The notes beneath the pieces were generated by a model. That model saw nothing but the letters and a program-made list of their open reading frames with translations, was not told the origin of the DNA and did no database searches. A stretch of 64,000 nucleotides of DNA from Prosopocoilus inquinatus. Its lineage: Eukaryota; Arthropoda; Insecta; Coleoptera; Lucanidae. The translations under genes were made by a program, and so were the position numbers. The stretch is from contig CM069872.1 of the NCBI GenBank assembly GCA_036172665.1, positions 20,687,001 through 20,751,000 on the forward strand. The letters run 5' to 3'. Positions 21,085 to 32,627 of the stretch are shown here, one piece after another (position 1 is the first letter of the stretch; the number at the start of each line of letters is the position of its first letter).

Positions 21085-21330
21085 AAATCGTGTAGACGAC
21101 GCACGAGGATTCATCCATACAATTTCATCTACGTCTTCACTTTTTGCTATCACTTGTAATGATACAATTGATGTTAAAAAGATATCAGTGTCTGTTGCAA
21201 CAAAACTCTCTTGAAATTCTTGTTTGTACATCGAATGGCTTGAACTTCCATCAAAACCCCATTTATAAATTATTTCGAATTTTTGTATCTGTTCTTCTCC
21301 GTTATTAGGCGCGATATTACTTCATTCTGA
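21085..21330 (-). pseudogene. Transib-2 fragment (RAG1-like transposase)
   Basis: The minus strand encodes KWGFDGSSSHSMYKQEF, the first catalytic-aspartate motif of Transib/RAG1-family transposases. DIFLTSIVSLQV and NPRASSTRFCIPIKF follow. The same motifs occur in order in Transib-1 at 27947-29940, but the two sequences differ clearly, so this is a separate subfamily or older copy. Only about 80 residues are recognisable. Confidence 0.75.
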
Positions 21331-21950
21331 ACCACGAATAGGCGCTGGAAAGTAGAGATGTGTCGTTTGCGAACGAACGGGTCCAATTGATAAAATACCA
21401 GTTTATTGCAATTAAATTAAAATTGAGATGAATGAACCGGGCCTAAAATTTTCTGATTTAAATCAAAATTTCGGTTGTCTTTTCAGAATTGTTAGCAACT
21501 TTATAAAATCATGGCTTACTCCAATTAAGTATTTTAAAAATGACCCGTTACCTAAATGCAAGGGTTTATGTTAATTTATAACAAAATTCAATTGTTCAAA
21601 TCCAGATTTTTAGAATATAGGATCTGTAAGACCAACGAATATTTATTTTGTAGACAGCCTGAAAAATGTTAAAAATGTTTGCTTTATATTGAAGCTATCT
21701 TCAACGAAACGTGACTTTTCTAACGTTTTTAACGCTCCCAAATAAACATATTAATTTGTGGTAAAGGCAACACTGCTTGAATTTTCTGTTGAAAATCAAA
21801 TTAAAATTAAATTTCATAATAAGATAGCAATACACAAGAATAAATAAAACTTTATTAATGTTTGAAAAAACAACAAAATAAACTATTTTTCTTTAACAAC
21901 GTAGATGCACAGCATACCTTCTTAACAGAACATATTTAAAAAAATACAAA
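21331..21950. other. Unassigned AT-rich interval
   Basis: No gene or repeat terminus recognised between the Transib-2 fragment and hammerhead repeat copy 2. Confidence 0.35.
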
Positions 21951-21954
21951 TTAA

Positions 21955-22262
21955 TACTTTATAAAAATTTTGTGCAAATCGTTTTTGATTGCAGTGAGAA
22001 CCTCGAGCAGCCTCTGGACAGCTGTTTCAGCCCTGCTTGGGGCTTCTTCAGCAGAAACGTAGCTCGACATTCCCACTGCAGACCAAAAACGACTTGCCCA
22101 ATTTATTCGCAAATGCGATGTAAGAATGATGAACATATAAAATAGCGACATCTTACTATCGCTTCTTGACCTAACATTGCAGTAGGATAGACAAATTGAA
22201 GCGGGATTTGCTCCTAATGAGTCCCCCATGCAAGGCGGCCATGCTTGCTGTCAAAGCTTTGA
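21955..22262 (-). repeat. Hammerhead repeat family, copy 2
   Basis: On the minus strand the order is body module (22262-22135, starting GCTTTGACAGCAAGC and ending GTTCAT), a linker of about 50 nt, the complete hammerhead (22080-21990), then a tail (CAAAAACGATTTGCAC to about 21955). The body is nearly identical to 12063-12191 apart from a few substitutions in the GCGATAGT region. The body contains small hairpins such as GCGA...TCGC. It interrupts exon 3 of the hAT-1 transposase, read from the same strand. Open frames through it (SAEEAPSRAETAVQ) come from the ribozyme palindromes, not from a protein. Confidence 0.85.
21990..22080 (-). ncRNA. Type I hammerhead ribozyme, copy 2
   Basis: Minus-strand 91-nt motif with the core CUGAAGA, stem II AGCCC-CAAGCA-GGGCU, GAAA, minimal stem III ACAGCUGU and cleavage after UC between 22017 and 22016. 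Stem I next to the core pairs UUUCUG with CAGAGG. Beyond an internal loop it pairs CGAGC with GCUCG, then UGCAGUG with CACUGCA. All core positions fit the hammerhead consensus. The stem II closing pair is A-U rather than the usual G-C. The motif fits standard descriptions, but self-cleavage is untested. Confidence 0.83.
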
Positions 22263-23650
22263 ATTGCATCAGTTGCCCGTAATTTGCCCATACAGTCTTC
22301 AAAGATTGTATTCGTACTACCCATCTGTAAAATAGAAATCAAAACTTATAACCTAATCCATGTTTTAATAAAATTGCCAATTTTAATATACCTACCTTGT
22401 CGGGCAATAGGCTGCAAGAGCAGGTAAATCGTCTCTCCTTTTCTGCTGTAGTCTGCAACTCTTTAAATTGTGCAACGCGTTTGGGCGAGTCTCGTACAAA
22501 GTTTATCAAATCTTTGATTGTTCCAATGAATGTTCTTACTGGTATAACCTTTTGGATCGCATCTTGGACAACAAGATTGAGATTATGAGCATTACAGTGC
22601 ACAAATAGTGCTCGAGACTCTTCTTCACGTATTCGCGTCTGCAATCCAGAGATTTTTCCAGAAACATTCGATGCCCCATCGTAACACTGGCCTCTAAGTT
22701 TAGAAAATGATAGCTTATGCAGGACGAAAATTTCGTTGACGAGATCAAATAAGGTTTTTGCTTTTGTGTTTGGCATTGAAAAAAATCCGATAAAATATTC
22801 TTTCGCGTTTAAATTTTCGGAAACGATTCTGAGGCAAACAGAAACTTGTTCAGTTCGGGACACGTCGGCAGTTTCATCTAATGAAATCGAAAAATATTCA
22901 CCTTCTCTTATCTCGTCCATGATTTCTTCTATGACTGTAGTAGCCATCAACTTGACAATTTCATTTTGGCTATCGTGATGAAGCCATCTTTGACCACCTC
23001 TTTGCAGCCAAGATTTTAGTTCTACCACATCTTCTGCGCGAGCTTTTAAAAATGTCATGAAATTGGAATTGGAATTCTCGTTGCTGTCGTTTCCACGTCC
23101 TCGTATAGGCAGATCCTGTCTGGCCAGTGCTTTTAGTGTGCTAAATATTTTCAATAATGCCGTTCGATTATCCATCATTTGCTTCGAGTGAGCTGTCGAT
23201 ATTGATTGTACCACGTTAATTTTAGTAACGTTTCTTAATGCCTCGGTGCAATGTAAGTGTAGAGAACTCGACGAATGAGTTTTTAGTCGCTCTGCTCCAT
23301 GCTTCCAGTTTGAAAATCCCTTGTCAACCCATGCTTGCTTTGATTTGTTAGCACGCGAGTCGAAATTAGTTATTAATTTCCGTTCGCATGCTTCGGTACA
23401 GATAGTGCAAATTCCTTTACTGTTGTTGTTGAGTTGAAGCCACGGATTGTGCTTTTTCCAATGTTCAAAAATTGAGGGAACCGAAGAATTTTTTGCACCT
23501 GGTTCTGGGAAAAAAATATCCCTGTATTTCTAGATATTTTTATGTATTTTATTTCTCATATTAACGATTGATTTTTAGAATTACGTTCTCAAACTTTTAT
23601 TTTTAATTTAATTTTCAAAATTTTCATTTTATCTATACTTACGATTTGCG

Positions 23651-26600
23651 CAGTGGCGGCGATAAGATTTTGGGGGCCCCCCCGCCGTATTTACTCATAC
23701 ATGTGACTAAAATAAATATAACACCTAATAACAATACATGGAACTTAAAACACTTACTGCAATAGAAACATCAGGACAGCGCTGAACTGCCAAAACGCCG
23801 TTGCTTTTGTTTCAAAAATTTGTCCACTAATTGTTCCAAGTTGAGTTCACAAGTACGTTCATGTTCAATACTTAAAACACCCAAACCAATAAGCCTACCT
23901 TGGCTCATTGTACTACGCAAATAACTTTTTATTAGTTTTAATTTGGAGAATGTTACAGGCAATGTTAAAAAAGTTGAAATAATGAACAAATATCTGGAAG
24001 ACTGCTCAAAATGCATCTGTTTTCTGATATAAAATATCTGGCTAATTCAGAAATAGTTTTAGTGGACATAATTTCATTTGAAAAAGTACTTTTGAAGTTT
24101 ATTAACTGCATAGACAAACCCTCCGAAAAGTTAAAAAAAAAAATAAAATATTTTATTGGCATGTCCGACTATTTCATCATTTGATAGTTTAACGAACGTG
24201 TCTGGTTTTAAAAATGAAGAATTGCTCATTACTTCGTTCATGCTGGTAAATCGTGTTCTGAGCTGATTAATTAATATATCCAAAGATTCGTAAAATACTT
24301 TAATTTTAAATCTTTCTAAAGAATTTTCTATTTGAGTGTCCGCTGCCAGCTCATCAAAAAAAGTTTTGACTTTTCTTTTACGCTTAGATGTTAATGTTGG
24401 TTGAATATCCCAAGATTTCGCTAAATTGCTCGCTTCTCTATGTAATGCATCAAAATCATATCTAAGATTGGAAAAATGATCTATCGTGAAGTTCATTAAT
24501 TCGCAGGCCCGATCCAGATGAACTGTACTGATGTACTGAACTTTGCAGCAATTTAGATACTAAATTAATATTTTCCAAAACCTTACATTGGTATACAAGA
24601 AGCAAGATGAAATCATAAGTATTCATACGTTTTTGCAAAGAGTTTGCTTCTGTTCTGTCGGCCGTTTTTTTGCAAATTAAAGTAAACGTTGACAAGCATT
24701 GCATCACTCATTTATAGTTATACTTAATAGCACTCAAACAATCAAACCGTGATGACCATCTTGTAGGACATAATCTCTTCAGAGTTTTTCTAATCATTAC
24801 AATTTCTTCTTTAGATTTGTTTAGCTCTTGCCAGTGCGGTAAACTTTGACTGAAAAACGAATATATAGTTTCCACCAATCCGTAGAAATCTCTAATTTGA
24901 CCAATATTTTGCACTGAATCATTCAATACTAGATTTAAATTATGTGCAGCGCAATGCACAAAATCTGCAGTTGGCACTTTTTCTTTTATTCTTGCCTGAA
25001 GTCCAGAATATTTTCCGCTCATGTTAGAAGCCCCATCGTACCCTTGACCTCTGCATTTTCTTATGTCAATTTTCATTTCATTCAATGTATTCAGAATTAT
25101 ATGTTCAAAATTTCTGGCACTTTGATCCTGTATTTCAATAAAACCGAGGAACGATTCCTTTATTTCTATTTTACCGCCGGCAACAGATTTATCAACGTTT
25201 AGATCGACGTTAACGTGGCGAATACATATGCTTAATTGATCCCTCTTCGAGATATCTTGCGTTGTATCGACGATTATTGAAAAAAACGGCGCCTTAGAAA
25301 TTTCACGAACTATATTTTCTATCACACATTTAGACATCAAGTTTATTATTTCATTCTGGGTATCGTGATGTAAATATTTGTTCCTATTGCTTTCATTTGT
25401 TATATGGGAGTTTAACAAAGCATCGTAACGTGACACCAAACCATTAATATTCAAAAAGTTGCCACTATGAGGCCCTATTTCATAAACATTCTCGCGATGA
25501 CCACGAAAGGGTAAATTGCAAACTGCTAAAGTTCGGATTGTATCAAAAATTCTTACCAATATTTGTTTGATAGTTTCATGCGATCCTTGAAGCAAATTTT
25601 CTACAGTTTTGTTTTTTTCCCAAGATGTGTGTGCAACACATGCACGAAAATGAGCTGCACTTTCTTCATGCGTTTTAATTTTTTTACTTAGGCCTCTCCA
25701 ATCGCTAATGGTCCCGTCACAACATGGGTTTCTTGAATCCGAAAAAAGCCAGCAAGGTTGGCAGTAAACTGCATTTAAAACTTGGGAATAGCATAACCAA
25801 AATCTTTCTATTTTCTGTTTAGCTTTAGTAGTAGTATAATAATATTCAACACTACATGACCGATTTGTATGTACATATCTAACAAACGGCCCAGTAGGTC
25901 TATTTGGACCTGCTGCAATAATTTTTCGCTTCATCTCATCAGATAGCTTGTCAGGAAAAAACGCCCTATCTGTATCAAATAGAACTAATTCATTGTCATA
26001 TACTGTGCTTATTTCTTGAATATCTAAATTTAATTCGCTTACAACAGAATTTTGTTCCTCAACTGCAATTTCTGTAGACTCAAAGTTGGATTTTGAAGAT
26101 GAAGCTTGACTAGCAAAATCTTCTTGACTCTTATTCTCGTCATCCTTTTCGTCCTGGTGTTCCTTTTGTTGCTGTTTATCTGTTTCACTTAATATTTTTA
26201 AAAAACTGTCGATCTTAGGAAGCTTATTAATTGCTTCCAATTTTTCGATTTTAATTTTTCTTTTTCGAGCACCACTGAGGTACTGCCTACCTTTATCAGT
26301 CATTATTGTTAAGTTAAATTAAACACAATCACAAAACAAAAACCAACTCCACAAATACAGTTCAACGAGTCTGTTCGTCAACACCGATCGCCACTGAGAA
26401 ATTAAACCAAAAGGGGTTGCGTTGCAAGTCAAACAATAATTAAAAGAAAACTAAAATTGTGTTATTGGGTATTGGGGTAGTCGTAAATAAACATGTGTTA
26501 ATACAATGCTCTACATCCGGTGGTGCTTGGACGTGGCAGATGAAGGCAAAGCGCAATAAATCTTTCTTTGCGACCCATCGTTGGTGGCAACCACTTATTT

Positions 26601-26772
26601 ATGGGAAAGGTTTATTATTTTTAAGATTACTGTTTTTATGTTGAGTTGAAATGTTTCTTTGGATAAAAAAATTGCAATTTTTTTTTGAATTCTATTAGGA
26701 AAATAAGGGGCCCTCTAGAGCCGGGGGCCCCCTCGCACGGCGGGGTCTGCGGGCGCCTTAACGCCGCCAGTG
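23651..26772 (-). mobile_element. hAT-2 element with 8-bp target duplication
   Basis: The left end begins CAGTGGCGGCGATAAG at 23651 and the right end is the inverse of CACTGGCGGCGTTAAG at 26772, followed inwards by GC-rich GGGGGCCCC blocks on both sides. The 8-bp GATTTGCG occurs at 23643-23650 and 26773-26780, exactly the hAT duplication length. The 3.12-kb element carries one transposase gene on minus. It inserted at the exon 1/intron 1 boundary of hAT-1. Confidence 0.92.
23775..26303 (-). pseudogene. hAT-2 transposase (DUF4371/ZMYM1-like), C-terminus frameshifted
   Basis: The N-terminal 531 codons are open (26303-24708). They comprise a start MTDKGRQYLSGARKRKIK with basic residues, an acidic low-complexity stretch, a TTF-type zinc finger (FWLCYSQVLNAVYCQPCWLF), DUF4371 (FFSIIVDTTQDISKRDQ, CRGQGYDGASNMSGKYSGL, VHCAAHNLNLVLND) and CPTRWSSRFDCL. 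The remainder is spread over other frames between 24707 and 23775, ending with the hAT dimerisation region (LPVTFSKLKLIKSYLRSTM, then LEQLVDKFLKQKQRR). At least three breaks lie in the last 300 codons. The dimerisation block also lacks the usual ASxERSF residues, so this copy is inactive. Confidence 0.85.
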
Positions 26773-26895
26773 GATTTGCGGACTTCACTAATAGTCTGTT
26801 GACAATGTTGGCCAATATCATGTACGCTCTTCTCGCTTTTGCTCTCATTATTTTTTTTTAATCGCACCACGAATTTATCCATGTTCTTTACTACG

Positions 26896-27375
26896 CACAC
26901 ACAAACCCCGCTTTAAAAATACGCGATACGTGGCGACCACCGCGACTGAAATCTAAATTTCCTTTTCGAACACTGTCACCACCGCCACCAGGCTCTTGGA
27001 TTAGAACTCTTGTTTATTGTCCCTGCTTATGGCGGCATTGTAAAACATCTGCTCAACCCGAAGATTTTATAACACAACGACCAGCGAGAAGTTTCCGGAC
27101 CGTAATTATTAGTACGGTGCGGTTTGAACGTTCCGATAAGAATTGACAAAACTTCTCGGAAGAGCAGGGTAAAATTTCCTCGGGTGAAGATCTGGGGCAG
27201 CCGAACTTCCAAGTGTACTTCATTTAACTCAACGCCAAATATTATAGTGAAAAATCATGTCAAATATCGTGTGGGTTTTTTACCCACTCGGGATTTCTCG
27301 AGTGGGTATGACTACCCACTATACCCATATTATCCACCGCACTTGTTAAGAACATCTTTAGTACGCAACTCCGTT
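26896..27375. other. Interval with small hairpin
   Basis: This is likely the upstream part of hAT-1 followed by unassigned sequence. A 9-bp inverted repeat ACCCACTCG/CGAGTGGGT with an 8-nt loop lies at 27282-27307. No gene recognised. Confidence 0.35.
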
Positions 27376-27651
27376 TCATCCGAACAAGCGGATCGGCAGT
27401 AAAGGTTTCGACTTCTCCTCGTTCACCAACGTTTCAGTAACTGTCGTGTAATTTAGTAGAACCGGAGAGGCATAAGACTTTTGCAATGCTGGATTACACG
27501 TTACGCATTTGGAGCGTATTTTTCCCGGAGCGCCGCATCCGTAGCATTTTATTTGCGCGTTGAACTCATTCGGTTTGTCCGTAGACGGCGCACACTGGAA
27601 CGGCCTTATGGAGCGACCCGGACATCGTGTAGTAACACTAATAATTTGCAA
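27376..27651 (-). pseudogene. LTR-retrotransposon gag/protease fragment
   Basis: The minus strand encodes a CCHC-like knuckle (IKCYGCGAPGKIRSKCVTC) followed about 35 residues later by SKPLLPIRLFG, which precedes the DTGA protease motif in Gypsy-like polyproteins. The protease itself is lost: the next codons contain stops at 27372 and 27357. The knuckle lacks the histidine of a standard CCHC motif, as in some insect Gypsy lineages. Only this short piece is present. Confidence 0.6.
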
Positions 27652-27946
27652 ATTGTAATGACATTTATAGAGTGATATATGTTAAATGTGTTGTAAGATG
27701 TAAAGAAAATGTAAGAAAACCTATATTTGACAATTTATTGAAAAAAAAAATTAGTTTCTCTTTTAAAAGATGATGTATAATAAGAATAACAATAATACTA
27801 ATAACTTTTATTTAATGAAAAAATAATCACGTCAACAATTAATATAAAACAATTAAAAAATAATAACGTCAACAATTAATATAAAACAATAAAAAAAATT
27901 ACTTTCAAATTCTAAAAAAAAAATTTAGAAACAAAATTCAGTAATA

Positions 27947-29940
27947 TTAAAAAAAAATGGATTTAATGACTGTTTCTTCAATTTCTATGAGTGCTTTTGC
28001 ATCTTCAAACGTTTCTGAAATTTTGGATTTTTGATGTAAATCACACACTGTGGAAATTACTGGATCAGATGCTAATAGTAACGAATGCAAAATGTCCTCA
28101 TTATTATAAACTCTACACAGTTTTCTAGTATTATTTCCGCGATATTTGCGGAAAAATTTATGATTTGCTTCTAAAGCATCTTCACTTAATTGTCCTATTG
28201 GTACTATAGCATTTTCAATAATATCAGCACCATGTATTAAAAGTTTGTGAATTGAAGCGGGCATATAGTACCAACTATACAGTGCTAAATATCTTTCTGT
28301 GGTTTGTAAAGTTTAGGCTCGAAATTTCTCTACATTAATTGGTTGTCCGGAAGCTATCACTTGTAAAATGTTTGCAAAACGGTAAATAAGTTCTTGATCA
28401 ATACCAGTTATGTTCGCAGATATTTCTGGATGTGCAAAAAATGTTCTGGCAGTATTGCCATCATTTGTTGTTCCTGTGCCTTGTTTAACCACATCGACAA
28501 TTAGCCCAAGTCGAGTTTTCATAACGGATTGAATTTTCTTCTTTTGCTCTGCTTTCTGTAATTTTTGTTCTGGTGTTCGTGCAGACCAAGACATAAAAGG
28601 TAAATTATATGAAATATGTAATAAACATTCGAAACATCTAATCCAAGCATGTAACGATGACAAACCAAACTGATAAAATTCGCCTTGGACATTCTCTTTA
28701 TTAATCAAATTTAAATTATTCATTTCCACAGGGGACGCATCACAAATATAACATTTCATAGATGCTTGATTGCCAGAAAGTACATTACAGATTTTGCCGT
28801 CAATCATGGTCAATAACAATTTATGATTTATAGAAACTCGTCCACACCGAGTGGACACTAAAGCATTACTCTGAGTATTAATTTTATCTGTGATAGTATG
28901 TATAATATTTTCTTTTGTATATTCAAACATAATGGGCCTACAAAATCGTGTAGAAGAAGTTTTTTTATTTTCCCAAATAATTTCATTAGTAACTGAATTG
29001 TACAGTTTTATCGGAACACAACTAGCAATAAATACACAAGAATCATCAACTTAAGAATGTGGGAATTTTTGTTTATAAGAGCTTAGATTAGAGGAACCAT
29101 CACAACCCCATTTACTTATAAGTATTAAATCAAGTTCTTTATTTGATGAAAATTTCACTGCTTGTAATATTCTGCTTACGGTAATATAAATTAATGACTG
29201 TAATTGAATTTGTACACCAGTTTCTGTTATTTGCATAGATTCTCTTGCCGTATAACACTTTTGTTTTTCACATTGAATTTGAAAATAGGAAGGATATATT
29301 TCATAACCAGATTCTTCTGTTACAGTTTTCAGTAATACGTACTGATGTTTTGTCATTTTCGCCGATACGTATAAACCAAGAGCTTTTTCTGCAGGTATCT
29401 TATTTACAGGTTGGTCGAGATTTTCACAGAATTGTTTTATTTTCTTGATATGTTGCGGATGATCTTGTATGAAATCAAAAATGTATTGTGCATCTGATGA
29501 TTTCAACAACTTTTTAACAGCAAACATAACATGCTCTTTTGGCGACTTACGTATTAATTCTGTTTTTCGTCGCTTTTGTCGTTCACTAAGGCATTCGAAA
29601 TTTTTTGTTGTTGGAGCTGATGGTTCAGATTCATATTCATCTTCATCATGGATTTCACATTGAATTTCGAATGGCAAATCAAATTTACTGTTCAGCCAAC
29701 TTTGATTTTGTTTACGAAATTTGTCTTCAATACGGCAAGCTGCGTTCCATTTTTCTTTCGTTTAATGCAAAATTTTCTTATTTTTTCACGAAATAAATGC
29801 AGATTTGGCTCTTCTAGGGATAAAACGAATTCTTCCAGTAGAGCTTCAGATATATTGTTGGCATCACTAAAATCTAAATTTTTATTCTTTATGAACACAT
29901 AGATGTCATTATTTTTACTGAAATTTTCCATTTCTATAAA
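27947..29940 (-). pseudogene. Transib-1 transposase (RAG1-like)
   Basis: Minus-strand coding from about 29935 (MENFSKNNDIYVFIKNKNLD) to about 27950, roughly 660 codons, close to normal Transib length. Recognisable blocks are the N-terminal helical region, KWGCDGSSNLSSYKQKF (first catalytic Asp), SSTRFCRPIMF, TMIDGKICNVLSG followed by CYICDASPVEMN (second Asp and zinc-like residues), LHAWIRCFECLLHISYNL, GTTNDGNTARTFF, and EANHKFFRKYRGNNTRKL (catalytic Glu). The family is the relative of vertebrate RAG1. This copy is broken by a shift in an A run near 29760 and in-frame stops near 29052 and 28315. No clear CACWATG termini were found, so element ends are not given. Confidence 0.85.
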
Positions 29941-29974
29941 TGCAAATACACACTTCAGAACACACACTAACACA

Positions 29975-31249
29975 ACGTATAAAACTTAAATGTTACTTCT
30001 CGAGCACTAATTCGTACCAAGCACTAAGCAAAAGTCACTCGGTATTATATTATCTTCCAAATAATAAATGAATTTCCAAACCTGCACCTAATTTAAAGCA
30101 TATCTAACGATTAAACTGATTACGCAAATCCTGAAAGAAACGAATATTATTGGCTGAATAATGTGACCAAACATACTATTGGTTGTGTTTAATTAATATT
30201 CCTGGAAAATTATATTGCAGCTGTTACATTTAATGTCTGTACCAATATTAATAGGGATATGGGATTAGCTAATGAAGATTAAGAATAATCTAAAAATATG
30301 GTGCATCTTGAAGTTCTTGCCATTTATTAAATATTCAATCTCAGTATATTTATTTTAGAAATAAATTTAAACAGTCTATAAATTTATAAAAAAAATATTT
30401 CAAACTAGTCAAATTCAATACTACTACTTACAACGTCCTTTTTTGATTTTTTTATAATTTTTAGTAGTATCTACTGATAAAACAACAAATCGGTTTGGAA
30501 CGTTTGAAGAGTATTTTTTTTATTAATTTAAAACGTAAATAAGAAGAAATTTTATTCTAAAAAATATGCTAAGGAAGTCACACCGAAAGCTTTTTGATAC
30601 TACATGAAAACATTAACTTGATACTGCCAGAATATGTAAAAGTCAACATTACTTTTCTCCCAAAACTGATAATTCTTTCAAAATTGACTTTATAATAACA
30701 GAGAATAGTAAATAGATAAATATTCAGTCATTCAGAACAATTTTAATGCAGAATTTAAGATTAATAGACTCCCACTGACCATGTCGGCGTAAGATTAATG
30801 TTGATTAATACCTTAAGTAGCAAAAAGTAGCAAACTATTATTGCTTGAAAATAATGAGGACATATTGTGTTCAAAACTGTGTTTTTAAAACAGCGGGCAT
30901 ATGTGGGCATTTTACTATTTTTTTGATCAAAGTTGGAAATTGAAAAACAAAATGTCATGATGTTTGAATATTCATAACAAATACAATTTTCATAAAAGAC
31001 GGTTTATTCTTTCACCTGTAATATGAGAAAACATGTGAAAATATATTAATTTAAGATTGTTTTTCTATGTATCTAAAAAAACTGCATTTAAAGCGAGCGT
31101 AAAAGTTCCAGTTATTTTCTGTGCCGAACACTGTCTACTTTGAGAGCTTATACAAGAAAATGCTGCAGTCCTAGAGACCCAAAATTTTACTATAATGTGC
31201 AGGACATAACAAGGAATCCCAATACAACGTTCAATATATTAAATTCGAT
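29975..31249. other. AT-rich interval
   Basis: No recognisable gene, terminus or tandem repeat. It may include decayed flanks of Transib-1. Confidence 0.4.
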
Positions 31250-31440
31250 ATTTCATATTTTGATCGCATGTCCGCCTTTTAACATTGGGCCGTTTCAGTG
31301 TGCGGCGGCCTCTGAATTTTTTTGATTTTGATCGACATTCATCCACAACATGACCAAAGCTTTTGCAAAAACTACAACGCGGGTGTTGTTTCGATTGCGC
31401 CTCCGATTGCTTTTGTCTAGATGCACTTTCCGGTATATTT
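31250..31440 (-). pseudogene. gag zinc-knuckle fragment
   Basis: The minus strand encodes CSFCKSFGHVVDECRSK, a clear CCHC knuckle, within a basic, glutamine/serine-rich context (SRQKQSEAQSKQHPR). This resembles Gypsy-type gag. No other domain is nearby, so it is an isolated remnant in AT-rich DNA. Confidence 0.6.
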
Positions 31441-32618
31441 ACTTCACGTCACAAGCCTACTTTATCCTGTTTAAATTATAGATGGTGGTCTGGATATAAC
31501 GTGCCAAACTTCACCTGGTCAAAACGAGTGACAATATTTAGTACCATTTTTGGACATAACCATATTAAAAAAAAATTAAAGATAGTGAAGTGTTGAGAGT
31601 CACTGAGTGCTAAAAAAATTTAAAAAAATTACATTGTTATAGAAAGTATCTTTCAAATTTATCACAAAAATATTCGTATTTAGCTGCCAATGTCTTTGCA
31701 AAAGGCACTATTCAGTAATATTTAAATATTTTTAGTATAATTAGTATTCACTTTTTCTTTTAACCCAATAGTACAAGACAAAATTAAAAACTAGGCTTTT
31801 TCATTCCTATACCAAAGCTGAGATGCTAATCTAGCAAGTTATATTAGAACCACTAGATATTTGTCGGTAAAAATTCATTTTCGTAAGTGCAGTGCATTAT
31901 TAAAATAATGATACAGAAAAATTTTACATAGTTTATTATAATTTATACTGCAGCTACGAAAATGAACTAAAAATTTGAAATTATGTATTAAATAAAATTT
32001 TCATATAAAAATTTGAATTATTTAAGCTTCAGATTAATATCAACTATTAAGTGTGAGATATCGTTACAATCAGGAGAAAAAAAATCTATCGAATAGAATA
32101 ATAAAAAGAAATAAGTTGTATTTAAAAAAACGAAACTGATGATGGTCGCGGAAAGACGGAACGTTTGACTTCAATTTTGTTACTCCTATTCGAAGCAGAA
32201 TCAAAAAGTGCCCGTAGAAAGTTAAATCAGAATTTCAAAATTATGTATAATAAAAGAGATACAGAGAGAAAAAGAAAATCGATTTTTTTACATTTTCATT
32301 AATATGTCAAGAAAAAATAAGAAAAAAATCATTCTCTCAATGGATACGAATTAGGCATTGATTCGTGCAACTTTTCTTCCATTTAACCATATTTGTATGT
32401 CTTACGGTTTAGGAGATCCCTCCAGTGCACACTCAATTTGAAACAGCCGGTATAGATCTTACAAGAAAAACACCTCCCTCTCGTATTCTGAGTATCCTTA
32501 GAGCGCGTCATTCCCAATTTCTAGTAAACACTTTTTTGTTAATTGAGTTTTATTACCTTTCACAAAAAACTACTTCCTTATTACTGTTGCTACGACTTAT
32601 GTAATGTTTTAAAATGTT
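31441..32618. other. AT-rich interval
   Basis: No gene recognised up to the MULE-1 target duplication at 32619-32627. Confidence 0.4.
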
Positions 32619-32627
32619 CCCAAATGA

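Larger units (their letters stand above)
22263..26895 (-). pseudogene. hAT-1 transposase (DUF4371/ZMYM1-like), split by hAT-2
   Basis: Exon 1 reads from 26895 (MDKFVVRLKKNNESKSEKSV) to 26781, then is cut by hAT-2. The target duplication GATTTGCG abuts the splice donor GTAAGTATA on the left side (23642-23634). The next exon starts near 23507 (EPGAKNSSVPSIFEHWKK). It contains a TTF-type zinc-finger region and a DUF4371/hAT core (FSISLDETADVSRTEQVSV, LRGQCYDGASNVSGK, VHCNAHNLNLVV), then GTAGGTAT near 22400. A one-base shift near AEKERR precedes the CPTRW motif, which reads across the splice into exon 3 (RWVVRIQSLKTVWANYG). Exon 3 is interrupted by hammerhead repeat copy 2 at about 22262. The C-terminal dimerisation domain is not seen. 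Confidence 0.75.

Noticed and set aside
22339..23214. A host ZMYM1-like gene
   Set aside because: The DUF4371 core is transposon-type, the gene is frameshifted, and it is interrupted by a retrozyme-like repeat and another hAT. No sign of domestication.
27018..27040. CCCTG followed by CTTATG near 27026 and near 38402 as hAT-1 and hAT-3 right ends
   Set aside because: Only five terminal bases fit and no matching CAGGG left ends with the same duplication were found.
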